Positions 43,200 through 51,431 of a stretch of 64,000 nt of DNA are shown piece by piece. Every line of letters starts with the position of its first letter. Positions within the stretch are counted from its first letter, which is position 1. Origin of the DNA: Flavobacterium hibernum (GTDB lineage: Bacteria > Bacteroidota > Bacteroidia > Flavobacteriales > Flavobacteriaceae); assembly GCF_000832125.1 (NCBI RefSeq), contig NZ_JPRK01000027.1, positions 124,001 through 188,000 on the forward strand. The letters are read 5' to 3'. The notes beneath the pieces were generated by a model. The model was given only the letters and a program-made list of their open reading frames with translations, did not search any database and was not told where the DNA came from. The translations under genes and the position numbers were made by a program.

Positions 43200-44636
43200 T
43201 TATTTTATCACAGTTATTGATCCTTTTTTTTCACCTGTGTCGGATTTAATGACATAGTAATAGACCGGATTTACATTGTTAAAATCTTTTATAACCCACT
43301 TCGAAGAATCATAATTAACGCCTTGGAAAACCATTTCTCCTTGTGAGCTAATTATCATAACATTCGTATTTGAGTTTTGATATTCATCGGGCAAGTCCCA
43401 ATACGGATGGCTACTCAAACTTACTATGTTTGGTATAACGGTTGCCGCGGTTGGAGGTCCTGTCGCTTTAAAAGTTAATTCCTTAGTAGATATACAACCT
43501 GTAGCCTGAGAAAGTTTTACTTTATAAACTCCTTTTACTGCTACTAAATAAGTATTATTTACCGCACCTGTAATAAGAGCGTTATTCAAATACCATTCGT
43601 AAGTTGGATTGGTAGCGTCTGTAGTTACAGTAACATTTAAAGTTTCGCCTTCTCCAAGTTGAAACTCTTCTGCTACATCAATACTTGCATTAAAACTGTT
43701 ACTTGTCAAAGTAATTGTTCCTGTAGCGTTACAACCTCCAAAATCAACTTCGGCCTTATAAACTCCAGATTCATTTGTTGTAATACTTCTTGTAGTTGCT
43801 GTCGTTATTAAAATATTGTCTTTATACCATTTGTAGGTTTGTCCCTGAGTTGCCGTTAAAACTGTTCCTGTTCCATTCGAGCAAAAAGGATTCCCTAAAC
43901 TAGAACTAATTACAACTGCAGAGCCTGAAGATGTACTGGTAACATTTACATGATTTGAACTAAAATTCACATCAGTACAAGCACCATAATCTATAGTTGC
44001 GTAATAATCGCCAACAGCATTTACAGTTAACGCTTTAGCACTTTGTCCTGCAATAACAACATTATCTTTATACCAGATGTATTTAATATTTGGATAATTT
44101 GCAGGAGAAGAAGGCTTGTCATTTGGAGTAGCATTATCTACTGAAAGCGTTATACTTCCAGCAGAGCAAATTATTGCACTAGTACCTTTGTTATTGACAG
44201 AAAATGGAGCTTCGTAATCTTTATAATGTACAGGGAAAGAAGTAGCACCTAGATTGTTTTTAAATCGTACACTGGTAGCACCAGTCGAGCTTTTGATTCT
44301 TAACCCATAAGTATCTGAACCTATCAAAGTAACAGGGACAGCAAATTTTAAAGTTTGTTGACTTGCTGAAACATCTACTGGAGTTCCCAGCGGAGTTGTA
44401 GCAATTGGAGTATTTGCGTTGTCTAAAAGTTCTACCGCAAATGTTGTTCCGGCAGGAAAATTAACATAACTAAATGTTGCGTAAAATTCATTGAAAGTAA
44501 CTCCAGCACAAAGTTTCTCGACACCATTTAATGGCTGAGGAACTATTGTTTGGGAATGCACATTCGATTTAGTAAAAAAGAAAATACTAAATAATAGAAA
44601 AAGTGTGGTATAATTTGGGGTAGTTTTTTGAATCAT
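43200..44636 (-). CDS. sprC: SprC-like secreted protein with Ig-like modules and type B sorting domain
   Basis: Position just before sprD matches sprC of F. johnsoniae. A signal peptide (1-28, ending NVHSQ) is followed by an N-terminal domain with LCAGVTFNEFYATFSYVNFP, then three Ig-like/PKD-like modules, each with a YKWYKDN or YEWYLNN strand and a closing GxYxxxVD or GVYKVKLS strand. The last 85 residues, from PNIVSLSSHPYWDLPDEY to KGSITVIK, form a CHU_C-type T9SS type B sorting domain like that of SprB. Length 478. Its start overlaps the stop of the preceding gene (ATGA), and sprD follows after one base. A surface partner of SprB is the natural inference. Confidence 0.8.
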   Translation of the reverse strand: MIQKTTPNYTTLFLLFSIFFFTKSNVHSQTIVPQPLNGVEKLCAGVTFNEFYATFSYVNFPAGTTFAVELLDNANTPIATTPLGTPVDVSASQQTLKFAVPVTLIGSDTYGLRIKSSTGATSVRFKNNLGATSFPVHYKDYEAPFSVNNKGTSAIICSAGSITLSVDNATPNDKPSSPANYPNIKYIWYKDNVVIAGQSAKALTVNAVGDYYATIDYGACTDVNFSSNHVNVTSTSSGSAVVISSSLGNPFCSNGTGTVLTATQGQTYKWYKDNILITTATTRSITTNESGVYKAEVDFGGCNATGTITLTSNSFNASIDVAEEFQLGEGETLNVTVTTDATNPTYEWYLNNALITGAVNNTYLVAVKGVYKVKLSQATGCISTKELTFKATGPPTAATVIPNIVSLSSHPYWDLPDEYQNSNTNVMIISSQGEMVFQGVNYDSSKWVIKDFNNVNPVYYYVIKSDTGEKKGSITVIK

Positions 44637-45037
44637 ATAGTGCGCGTTCTTGCTAAATCTATGTTTTCAAAAAACAAAATATCAATAAATGTTTCCGAAA
44701 AATCATATTTATAATTCTCTATAATGTCTTTTGCAAGAGCAGAATAAGTAGCAGTTATAAATGTGTTTTCTTCACATTTTGAAGTTTGATTATTCGTTTC
44801 AGATATAATAGTAAGACTATCCTTGGGGTTGGATAGTCCCACTACAAAATCATTAGAATTATCTAATTTGCTGATAGCATCAGCTTTGTCATTATTTTGG
44901 TTGTTTGACGCTGTCACTATGCTTAAATCAATAGAAACTGTAGGTTTTTCTACTGAACTTTGGGCATATAGACTTAACGTAATAGGTGAAACCAAAAATA
45001 TTATATATATAAAATATTTTTTTCTAGATAGAGCCAT
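44633..45037 (-). CDS. Secreted hypothetical protein of the spr operon (remG position)
   Basis: A 134-residue protein with a signal peptide (hydrophobic residues 8-24, cleavage near LYAQS). The mature part is Ser/Asn/Asp-rich with few aromatic residues until a helical C-terminus (FITATYSALAKDIIENYKYDF). I recognise no domain. It lies directly upstream of sprC with a 4-base ATGA overlap, so translation is coupled. By position it corresponds to the gene called remG in F. johnsoniae, but I cannot confirm sequence homology. Confidence 0.7.
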   Translation of the reverse strand: MALSRKKYFIYIIFLVSPITLSLYAQSSVEKPTVSIDLSIVTASNNQNNDKADAISKLDNSNDFVVGLSNPKDSLTIISETNNQTSKCEENTFITATYSALAKDIIENYKYDFSETFIDILFFENIDLARTRTI

Positions 45038-45140
45038 TATGTCTTGATCTTTATTTGGTCCGCTTTAAGACGAATACATAAATTGTGTCTGGGGACTTTA
45101 TTAATAAAATTTACGCTTTGAAATAAAAATCGAAATCTAT

Positions 45141-46433
45141 TTACTTGTTGCTGCTAGACGCTGTAATTTTTCCTAATTGCAATCTGAAATCTGGTTTTTT
45201 AGCATTGAAAATATCGATAAACGTTTCTTTGTTATCACTTTGTGCCATAACATTGAAAAACACAGGGTTTCCATACCAGCTCTCTAAATCTTCATTGTTT
45301 GCATTGTACTCTGTAAAGATATTTCCGTTACATAGGTTAAAGTACATTTCTTCAAATTTGATTTTCTTAAGACTAGCATCATTAATTTCTGTTTTACTAT
45401 CTAATAAAACAGCTGGATTAAATCCTGATATTACACTACGTTTCATTTCTAGCGAAGCATTTTCAGCAACATAAACAGCCTCTTTAACTAAACCTGATTG
45501 AATATCAGCTTTAATATTTTCACTATCATTAAGCATTGTAATATTAGTAGCAACAACTAAAGTTTGTTTTTTAGTAAAATCAGTTTCATTTTTCTTTTCA
45601 TATGATTTTACTTCCATACAACGAGATCCATCTTTATTACTAGATAAATAAGAAGATCTTACTGCCAATGAGTTGTATAAACGACATTGAACACCTTGAG
45701 TAAATTTAAAATCGTCGTTGATAGATTTATAAGAAACTAATTTTGTAGCATTTAAATCACCTCCAAAGAAAGCAAATGAATCACCACCAGAGTAGCTTAC
45801 CATAATGTTATCTAGAGTAGTTTTAGATCCAACACCTGCAATAGTTAAACCGTTGAAAGTGTCAACACCTTTAACTTTTTTTCCTGCAAATTCTATTCTA
45901 ACAAATCTTAAAATTCCAGAGTTTGAAGCTGCATTATCACCACCGTAAGTAGTTAATGTAGGATCAAGATCTAAATTATAAGAACCAACATTTCCAAATT
46001 TATTGATTGGAGCATCACCAAGAACTACAACACCACCCCAGTCTCCAGCTTTTTTCTGGCTACGGTTAGATGTAAATACAATTGGGTCAGTCTCTAAACC
46101 ATCTGCAATAAGTTGTGCACCTTTTGTAACTACCAATGTTCCTTTTGTTTCAAAATCACCAATAATCAAAGTTCCTGGTTCGATTGTTAAAACAGCATTA
46201 TTTGTAACGTAAACGTTTCCTTGCAAAACATAAATATTCCTCTTCAGCAATTTAGTATTAACAGAAATATTTCCTGCCAAAATTTGGTTTGCTTCTCCAT
46301 AGTCAACTTTGTTAGGCTTAAATTCTGTCCAGTTGTTCAACCAATTGGTGTAGCCCATAATTCCTTTCTCTTGTTGCGCACTCATACTCGTAACTGTCAA
46401 AAGAACACAGATCATTTGAGTAATTTTTTTCAT
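45141..46433 (-). CDS. Secreted parallel beta-helix protein of the spr operon (remF position)
   Basis: A 430-residue protein with a signal peptide (1-19, ending SMSAQ). The body looks like a right-handed parallel beta-helix: repeated short strands such as NIYVLQGNVYVTNNAVLTIE, GTLIIGDFETKGTLVVTKGA, GDWGGVVVLGDAPIN, and a polar ladder around FNGLTIAGVGSKTTLDNIMV. This type is widespread in Bacteroidota secreted proteins and sometimes mis-annotated as a transporter. No catalytic residues or T9SS sorting domain are evident. By position it corresponds to remF of F. johnsoniae. It precedes the 134-aa gene by 103 bases. Confidence 0.75.
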   Translation of the reverse strand: MKKITQMICVLLTVTSMSAQQEKGIMGYTNWLNNWTEFKPNKVDYGEANQILAGNISVNTKLLKRNIYVLQGNVYVTNNAVLTIEPGTLIIGDFETKGTLVVTKGAQLIADGLETDPIVFTSNRSQKKAGDWGGVVVLGDAPINKFGNVGSYNLDLDPTLTTYGGDNAASNSGILRFVRIEFAGKKVKGVDTFNGLTIAGVGSKTTLDNIMVSYSGGDSFAFFGGDLNATKLVSYKSINDDFKFTQGVQCRLYNSLAVRSSYLSSNKDGSRCMEVKSYEKKNETDFTKKQTLVVATNITMLNDSENIKADIQSGLVKEAVYVAENASLEMKRSVISGFNPAVLLDSKTEINDASLKKIKFEEMYFNLCNGNIFTEYNANNEDLESWYGNPVFFNVMAQSDNKETFIDIFNAKKPDFRLQLGKITASSSNK

Positions 46434-46635
46434 GATAAGGGGGTATTAGGTTAATAATAAATTCGGGTATTTGTTTAGGGTATGCGTAAATGATAGAAAC
46501 TCATCCCGACTTTTCTGATACTACCAGATACATCGAGAACGAGTTGTGTTTTTTTATCTCTTTTTCAAAATGACGTAAAAAATTTAAGTCATCTACGAAA
46601 TCATTTCAAAAAAGGTTTTAAAAAATATACTTTTA

Positions 46636-47088
46636 TTACATTTCATTCAATTCGTTGAACTCATGTAAAGATTTCAATGTACTTTCATAAAATAAAATTG
46701 CCGCGATTAAGTTTCCTTTATCAGAATATGGCATCATTTTTCTTTGAAATTCTACTGTTGTGTCTAAGAATGTTGTTGTACCAACTGCCTGAGCATCTAA
46801 TACTTTTTTGTGCTCGTTATCGTCTGGGATACCTAAGTCTGCCATCGTAACTCCTGGTTTAGTAACCAACGCAATGTAAGGGAGAGTTTTTACTAAAACT
46901 TTAATACGCTCAATGTATAATTCCAACAATTCACCTTTTTGCATACCACTTAATTCTTTTTGATCATGGTATTTACGAATAAGAGCTGTTGTACTAATAA
47001 TACTTCTTGGAGCATTTTTTGCTTGTGCCGAAATAGCACCAGTTGTCAATAAAAAAAGTGCACTAAATAAAATAATTTTCCCTTTCAT
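46636..47088 (-). CDS. Secreted hypothetical protein, first gene of the spr operon
   Basis: A 150-residue protein with a signal peptide (1-21, ending ISAQA). The mature part is predicted mostly helical: ISTTALIRKYHDQKELSGMQKGELLELYIERIKVLVKTLPYIAL-like amphipathic helices (positions 30-75), a LGIPDDNEHKKVL segment, and a final helix with LIAAILFYESTLKSLHEF. No family is recognised. A promoter with both elements (47122-47151) stands 34 bases upstream, making this the likely first gene of the operon; 202 bases separate it from the beta-helix gene, without a clear terminator. Confidence 0.7.
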   Translation of the reverse strand: MKGKIILFSALFLLTTGAISAQAKNAPRSIISTTALIRKYHDQKELSGMQKGELLELYIERIKVLVKTLPYIALVTKPGVTMADLGIPDDNEHKKVLDAQAVGTTTFLDTTVEFQRKMMPYSDKGNLIAAILFYESTLKSLHEFNELNEM

Positions 47089-47121
47089 AGATTCTTATTT
47101 ATAATTGGTTCTTGATGAAAA

Positions 47122-47151
47122 CAAAAATATAGAAATTAACTTAAATTGCAA
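47122..47151 (-). promoter_or_regulatory. Promoter of the spr operon
   Basis: On the minus strand TTG (47151-47149) and TATTTTTG (47129-47122) are 19 bases apart, the Bacteroidota consensus. Transcription would start near 47115. The 434-base gap 47089-47522 is otherwise very AT-rich, with A tracts and a doubled agcttaaa word at 47181-47200, and holds the divergent holB promoter; no gene is seen in it. Confidence 0.65.
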
Positions 47152-47490
47152 CTTTATTGATTTTTTTTTTCGAAAAAAAAGCTTAAAGAAAGCTTAAAAA
47201 TCAGTGTTATGTCGAGAAAATGTGCGTTTTAACGAATTTTTTGTTAAAATTCCCAAAACTAATACTGTAAGTAATTGTTTATAAAAAAAATTAAAATACA
47301 AAATTTAATAACAAAAAAAACCTTACGTTTATCTGTTTTTGCAAAAAACTATTAACAAAAAAATCTTAATATCTCATCAAATTCATCTCTTTATTAACAA
47401 AACTTAGTTAATAAACTTCAAAAAATTCAACTCAAAACACAAATAATATCAGAAATGAAGAGCGTTGCATAAACTTTTGATCGAAAATTT

Positions 47491-47518
47491 TTGACTACAT
47501 CATTTTCTTCTATCTTTG
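47491..47518 (+). promoter_or_regulatory. Promoter of holB, suggesting a leaderless mRNA
   Basis: TTG (47491-47493) and TATCTTTG (47511-47518), 17 bases apart. The ATG at 47523 begins five bases after the -7 element, so transcription should start at or near the start codon. Confidence 0.6.
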
Positions 47519-47522
47519 CTTC

Positions 47523-48671
47523 ATGCAATTTTCTCAAATTTTAGGTCAAGAGTACATCAAAAGTCACTTGATAAAAAGTGCAGCTTCCGGACGAATTCCA
47601 CACGCACAATTATTCATTGGGCCAGAAGGAAGTGGCACATTATCAACTGCAATTGCTTACGCGCAATACATTCTTTGCAGCAATACCGGAGACGAAAATT
47701 CGAACGGAAATGATTCCTGCAATTTGAAATTTCAAAACCTATCACATCCTGATCTACATTTCATTTATCCCACAGTTACAACCGAAGACGTAAAAACCAA
47801 ACCCAAAAGTTTAGACTTTATTCAAGATTGGCGCACTTTTATTCAGGAAATGCCTTACGGCGGATTATTTGACTGGTACAAAATTTTGGGCGTTCAAAAC
47901 AAACAAGGAGAAATTCGTGTTGAAGACGCTACAGAAGTTTTAAAATCTCTTGCGTTAAAATCGTACGAAGGTGGTTATAAAATTATGATTATTTGGATGG
48001 CCGATAAAATGAATATTGCAGCATCAAATAAACTCTTGAAACTTCTTGAAGAACCCTCAGATAAAACCATTTTTATTCTGATTTCCGAAAATGAAGAAGA
48101 TATTATACAAACCATACGCTCTCGTTGTCAAGTAATTCACTTTAACGGATTACCAGAGAAAGTAATCGCCGAAGCTTTAGTTTCTAAAGAAAATATCGAC
48201 GAAAAAATGGCATTTAAAATTGCACACCAAGCGCAAGGAAATTTCAATAAAGCCATTCATCTTTTAAAAGAAGATGATTCTGAATATCCCTTTGAGCAAT
48301 GGTTTGTTAATTGGGTTCGTGCCGCTTTTAGAGCCAAAGGTAATGCAGCTGCCATTCAGGATTTAATTACCTGGAGTGAAGAAATCGCATCGCTAGGTCG
48401 CGAAAGCCAGAAAAAATTCATTCAGTTTTGTATCGAGATGTTTCGTCAGGCACTTTTGCTTAATTATCAGGCACCAACATTAGTTTATATCGAACCTAAA
48501 GTCGATAAATTCAAGCTCGAAAATTTTGCTCCATTTGTGAACGGAAACAACATTCACGAAATTTTTAAAGAACTTTCAGATGCTATGTATCACATTGAAA
48601 GAAACGGAAATGCAAAAATAATTTTAACTGATTTATCTATAAAATTGACTCGTTTAATTCATAAAAAATAG
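47523..48671 (+). CDS. holB: DNA polymerase III subunit delta' (clamp-loader subunit)
   Basis: Clamp-loader subunit of the replicative polymerase. The first 60 residues, IPHAQLFIGPEGSGTLSTA, are the AAA+ P-loop region with the catalytic Lys replaced by Thr, the degenerate form expected of delta' rather than DnaX. Later motifs are KLLKLLEEPSDKTIFILIS and RSRCQVIHF (sensor 1 and SRC motif). The C-terminal half is the helical collar domain. At 382 residues it is somewhat longer than E. coli HolB (334), as in other Bacteroidota. A zinc module is not evident. A DoxX gene follows after eight bases. Confidence 0.9.
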   Translation: MQFSQILGQEYIKSHLIKSAASGRIPHAQLFIGPEGSGTLSTAIAYAQYILCSNTGDENSNGNDSCNLKFQNLSHPDLHFIYPTVTTEDVKTKPKSLDFIQDWRTFIQEMPYGGLFDWYKILGVQNKQGEIRVEDATEVLKSLALKSYEGGYKIMIIWMADKMNIAASNKLLKLLEEPSDKTIFILISENEEDIIQTIRSRCQVIHFNGLPEKVIAEALVSKENIDEKMAFKIAHQAQGNFNKAIHLLKEDDSEYPFEQWFVNWVRAAFRAKGNAAAIQDLITWSEEIASLGRESQKKFIQFCIEMFRQALLLNYQAPTLVYIEPKVDKFKLENFAPFVNGNNIHEIFKELSDAMYHIERNGNAKIILTDLSIKLTRLIHKK

Positions 48672-48679
48672 TTTACCAA

Positions 48680-49063
48680 ATGAATAATGTTGCCTCTATT
48701 TTACTACTAGCATTTTTAGCCTTAACATTCTTGCAATCAGGATACGAAAAAATATTTTATTGGAAAGATAATGTCGAATGGCTCAAAGGACATTTCGCAA
48801 AAACAGCATTAAAAAATCAAGTGCCACTCGCTCTTTTCCACCTTTTAGTTTTAGAATTAATATCTGGAATTTTATGCGTTGTTGGTGCCATACAATTATT
48901 AACAGATAGTGGTCGTGAATTTGGTTTTTACGGAGCTATTTTTTCATGTATATCTTTGTTAATGATGCTTTTTGGGCAACGGCTTGCTAAAGATTATGAT
49001 GGCGCGAGAACCATTGTTATCTATTTTATTCCAGCTGTAATGGCTGTTTATTGGTTGAATTAA
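48680..49063 (+). CDS. DoxX family membrane protein
   Basis: Small integral membrane protein of the DoxX/MauE-like fold, with four transmembrane helices at about residues 4-20, 48-68, 76-96 and 104-122. The family motif FLQSGYEKIFYWKDN follows the first helix, with a K/R-rich segment after it. Its role is unknown; DoxX-type proteins have been linked to thiol oxidation and sulfur metabolism in some bacteria. It starts eight bases after holB and is probably co-transcribed with it. Confidence 0.82.
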   Translation: MNNVASILLLAFLALTFLQSGYEKIFYWKDNVEWLKGHFAKTALKNQVPLALFHLLVLELISGILCVVGAIQLLTDSGREFGFYGAIFSCISLLMMLFGQRLAKDYDGARTIVIYFIPAVMAVYWLN

Positions 49064-49068
49064 AATAA

Positions 49069-49130
49069 GCCACAGATTTGACAGATTAATAAGGATTAAA
49101 AAAATCATTAAAATCCTTTTAATCTTTGGC
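49069..49130. repeat. Intergenic inverted repeat (GCCACAGATT type)
   Basis: GCCACAGATT with AAGGATT on the left (49069-49097) are matched by AATCCTTTTAATCTTTGGC on the right (49112-49130), an imperfect palindrome between the DoxX and thioesterase genes. The element could fold in RNA. Its words resemble other short intergenic repeats in this window. Confidence 0.5.
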
Positions 49131-49180
49131 AAAAAAAGTTCGCAGAGCGGACATGAAAAATAAATTTTTACATTAAAAAA

Positions 49181-49690
49181 ATGAATGCAAAACACCCTTC
49201 AGAATCTTTAACGATATTAACTGATTTAGTTTTACCAAGTGAAACAAATCCTTTAAATAACCTTTTTGGCGGCGAATTATTAGCCCGAATGGATCGCGCA
49301 GCAAGTATAGCGGCACGCAGACATTCACGCCGAATTGTAGTTACAGCATCTGTAAATCACGTTGCTTTTAATAGAGCCATTTCATTAGGAAGTGTTGTAA
49401 CTGTCGAAGCAAAAGTGTCAAGATCTTTTAAAAGTTCTATGGAAGTTTTTATCGACGTTTGGGTAGAAGATCGCGAATCTGGAAACAGAACTAAAGCAAA
49501 TGAAGCCATTTATACTTTTGTTGCTGTAGACGATACCGGAAGACCTGTTGAAGTACCGGCAATTGCACCCGAAACTGAACTTGAAATACAGCGTTTTGAT
49601 GCCGCTTTGCGTCGCAAACAATTGAGTTTGTTATTGGCTGGAAAAATAAAACCTTCTGATGCTACAGAATTAAAGGCTTTATTTTTGTAA
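49181..49690 (+). CDS. Acyl-CoA thioesterase (hotdog fold)
   Basis: Cytoplasmic thioesterase of the BFIT/YciA-like hotdog family, hydrolysing acyl-CoA to free acid and CoA. The active-site region SETNPLNNLFGGELLARMDRAASIAA carries the conserved Asn and Asp, and a second strand GSVVTVEAKVSRSFKSSMEVFIDVW follows; EAIYTFVAVDDTGRPVEVP ends the fold. Length 169 residues fits a single-domain enzyme with a short helical tail. It lies between an intergenic repeat and recA with about 170 bases before recA. Confidence 0.9.
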   Translation: MNAKHPSESLTILTDLVLPSETNPLNNLFGGELLARMDRAASIAARRHSRRIVVTASVNHVAFNRAISLGSVVTVEAKVSRSFKSSMEVFIDVWVEDRESGNRTKANEAIYTFVAVDDTGRPVEVPAIAPETELEIQRFDAALRRKQLSLLLAGKIKPSDATELKALFL

Positions 49691-49861
49691 TCGAAATTTG
49701 TGACAATTTGGAACAATTTCAGAGAATCAAACTTCAAAAAAAGAACTAATTTTACAAAATTACAAGCCTGATACAAATCTAAGTCAGTAAGTTACTAATT
49801 TCTGATTTGTTTTTGAGAATGAATTATAAAAATTTACATGAAAGAAAAAGAAAAAAAAGAG

Positions 49862-50869
49862 ATGAGTTCAGAGAAAGATGCCAAACTAAAAGCGCTACAA
49901 CTTACGCTTGACAAACTAGATAAGACTTACGGTAAAGGAACTGTAATGAAAATGGGCGATAAAGCCATTGTAGAAGTTGAAACTATTTCTTCAGGTTCTC
50001 TTGGTGTGGATTTAGCTCTTGGAGTAAATGGATATCCTAGAGGAAGAATTATTGAAATATACGGTCCAGAATCTTCTGGAAAAACCACATTAACATTACA
50101 CGCAATTGCCGAAGCTCAAAAAGCTGGTGGAATTGCTGCTTTTATAGATGCTGAACATGCTTTTGATAGAAATTATGCCGAAAAATTAGGTGTAGATATC
50201 GAAAACCTGATCATTTCTCAACCAGACAACGGAGAACAAGCATTGGAAATTGCCGAAAACTTAATTCGTTCAGGCGCAATTGATATTGTTGTAATTGACT
50301 CGGTTGCTGCATTGACTCCAAAAAGTGAAATTGAAGGCGAAATGGGAGATTCTAAAATGGGTCTTCACGCACGTTTGATGTCTCAAGCTTTAAGAAAATT
50401 AACAGGAACTATTAGTAAAACAAATTGTACTGTTTTCTTCATCAACCAGTTGAGAGAGAAAATTGGAGTAATGTTTGGTAATCCTGAAACTACAACCGGT
50501 GGTAACGCGTTAAAATTCTACGCATCTGTTCGTATCGATATTCGTCGTTCTTCTCAAATTAAAGACGGTGAAAATGTTATTGGAAACAGAACCAAAGTTA
50601 AAATCGTAAAAAATAAAGTAGCTCCGCCTTTTAAAACTGCCGAATTCGACATTATGTATGGAGAAGGAGTTTCTAAAACAGGAGAAATTCTTGACTTAGC
50701 GGTTGAATTTGAAATCGTTAAAAAAGCAGGATCTTGGTTTAGCTACGGAGATACAAAATTAGGTCAAGGACGTGATGCTGTAAAATCTCTAATTAAAGAT
50801 AATCCAGAATTGGCAGATGAATTAGAAGCTAAAATTAAAACTCATATTAAAGAATTAGCAAACGCATAA
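49862..50869 (+). CDS. recA: Recombinase RecA
   Basis: ATP-dependent DNA strand-exchange protein for homologous recombination, repair and SOS induction. Walker A GPESSGKTT is at residues 68-76, Walker B ends the strand IDIVVIDSV, loop 2 is GVMFGNPETTTGGNALKF, and the MSQALRKLTGTI segment is present. From the ATG at 49862 there are 335 residues, starting MSSEKDAKLKALQLTLDKL; an in-frame ATG eight codons upstream adds MKEKEKKE and is less likely. No LexA-type operator was recognised upstream; many Bacteroidota lack a canonical SOS box. A strong terminator follows. Confidence 0.98.
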   Translation: MSSEKDAKLKALQLTLDKLDKTYGKGTVMKMGDKAIVEVETISSGSLGVDLALGVNGYPRGRIIEIYGPESSGKTTLTLHAIAEAQKAGGIAAFIDAEHAFDRNYAEKLGVDIENLIISQPDNGEQALEIAENLIRSGAIDIVVIDSVAALTPKSEIEGEMGDSKMGLHARLMSQALRKLTGTISKTNCTVFFINQLREKIGVMFGNPETTTGGNALKFYASVRIDIRRSSQIKDGENVIGNRTKVKIVKNKVAPPFKTAEFDIMYGEGVSKTGEILDLAVEFEIVKKAGSWFSYGDTKLGQGRDAVKSLIKDNPELADELEAKIKTHIKELANA

Positions 50870-50904
50870 ATCTTTAAAAGTCTTAATATTGAATACTTTA
50901 CAAA

Positions 50905-50939
50905 GACCCGAACGAAATTAAAATCGTTCGGGTTTTTTA
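50905..50939 (+). terminator. Terminator of recA
   Basis: ACCCGAACGA (50906-50915) pairs with TCGTTCGGGT (50924-50933), followed by a run of T. Confidence 0.92.
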
Positions 50940-50964
50940 TTTTCAAAAAAATAAAAAAATTGAC

Positions 50965-50993
50965 GCAACCTTTTTCAAACTATACCATCTTAT
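50965..50993 (+). promoter_or_regulatory. ECF-type promoter-like element 1
   Basis: GCAACC at 50965-50970, a T-rich 17-base spacer starting TTTTTCA, then TCTTAT at 50988-50993. The AACC plus T-tract at -35 and TCT at -10 resemble extracytoplasmic-function sigma promoters. The 15-base word acgcaacctttttca (50963-50977) is repeated exactly at 51146-51160. Confidence 0.5.
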
Positions 50994-51078
50994 AAACAGA
51001 CATAATTTTGAATGGTATTTGCCATAAGTACCATATTCAAGGCTTTTTTCTAGAATAAATTTGGTTGGTTTGTTCAAT

Positions 51079-51116
51079 AAAAATCCGTTAGTTTTTAGCT
51101 GCTAGCGGGTTTTTAT
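51079..51116 (+). terminator. Terminator of mini-unit 1
   Basis: AAAATCCGTTAG (51080-51091) pairs with CTAGCGGGTTTT (51102-51113), one G-U pair, with T tract. It closes a roughly 120-nt transcript from element 1 that has only a 13-codon possible ORF (51012-51053, MVFAISTIFKAFF). Confidence 0.75.
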
Positions 51117-51147
51117 TATTTTTTTATGTTTTTTTTTGGATCTACAC

Positions 51148-51176
51148 GCAACCTTTTTCATTTTTTGCTCTCTATA
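51148..51176 (+). promoter_or_regulatory. ECF-type promoter-like element 2
   Basis: GCAACC at 51148-51153, a 17-base spacer starting TTTTTCA, then TCTATA at 51171-51176: the same two boxes and the same spacing as element 1, 183 bases downstream. Confidence 0.55.
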
Positions 51177-51239
51177 GTAGTATGACATTAACTTGAGTTC
51201 TAACCAAACTCTTTATTATCAACCGTTAATATTTTAGCC

Positions 51240-51344
51240 ATGAAAGAGAAAATAGAAGTGTTGTACAATAAAAACCGCCGGAAAACCAAACTGAAATTTA
51301 GAAAAGTATTACGATTTATCTCAGAAAAAATCATTCATCGATAA
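51240..51344 (+). CDS. Possible 34-residue basic peptide
   Basis: A short ORF starting MKEKIEVLYNKNRRKTKLK and ending SEKIIHR, strongly basic and predicted helical; no family is recognised. It starts about 57 bases downstream of promoter-like element 2 and is followed by a terminator at 51384-51417, so it fits a small monocistronic gene. Against it: no second evidence of translation, and its mRNA may act as RNA. The 562-base region between recA and the acyltransferase holds, besides this, mini-unit 1 and three terminators. Confidence 0.45.
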   Translation: MKEKIEVLYNKNRRKTKLKFRKVLRFISEKIIHR

Positions 51345-51383
51345 ACTTTTTGAATCTAAAACTGGGGGTTTTTAATTCAAAAG

Positions 51384-51417
51384 AAAACCCGACAATTTCG
51401 AAAATTTGTCGGGTTTT
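51384..51417. terminator. Bidirectional terminator
   Basis: AAAACCCGACAA (51384-51395) pairs with TTGTCGGGTTTT (51406-51417). It serves mini-unit 2 (+) and the PlsC-like gene (-). Confidence 0.88.
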
Positions 51418-51431
51418 AAAGTTGTATTTAT

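Noticed and set aside
46434..46635. Terminator or new promoter between the first two spr-operon genes
   Set aside because: No convincing stem with T tract and no TAnnTTTG box on the minus strand; read as an intra-operon spacer, with low certainty.
49862..49862. Upstream ATG at 49838 as recA start
   Set aside because: It adds a poor MKEKEKKE stretch; the ATG at 49862 gives the usual RecA start.
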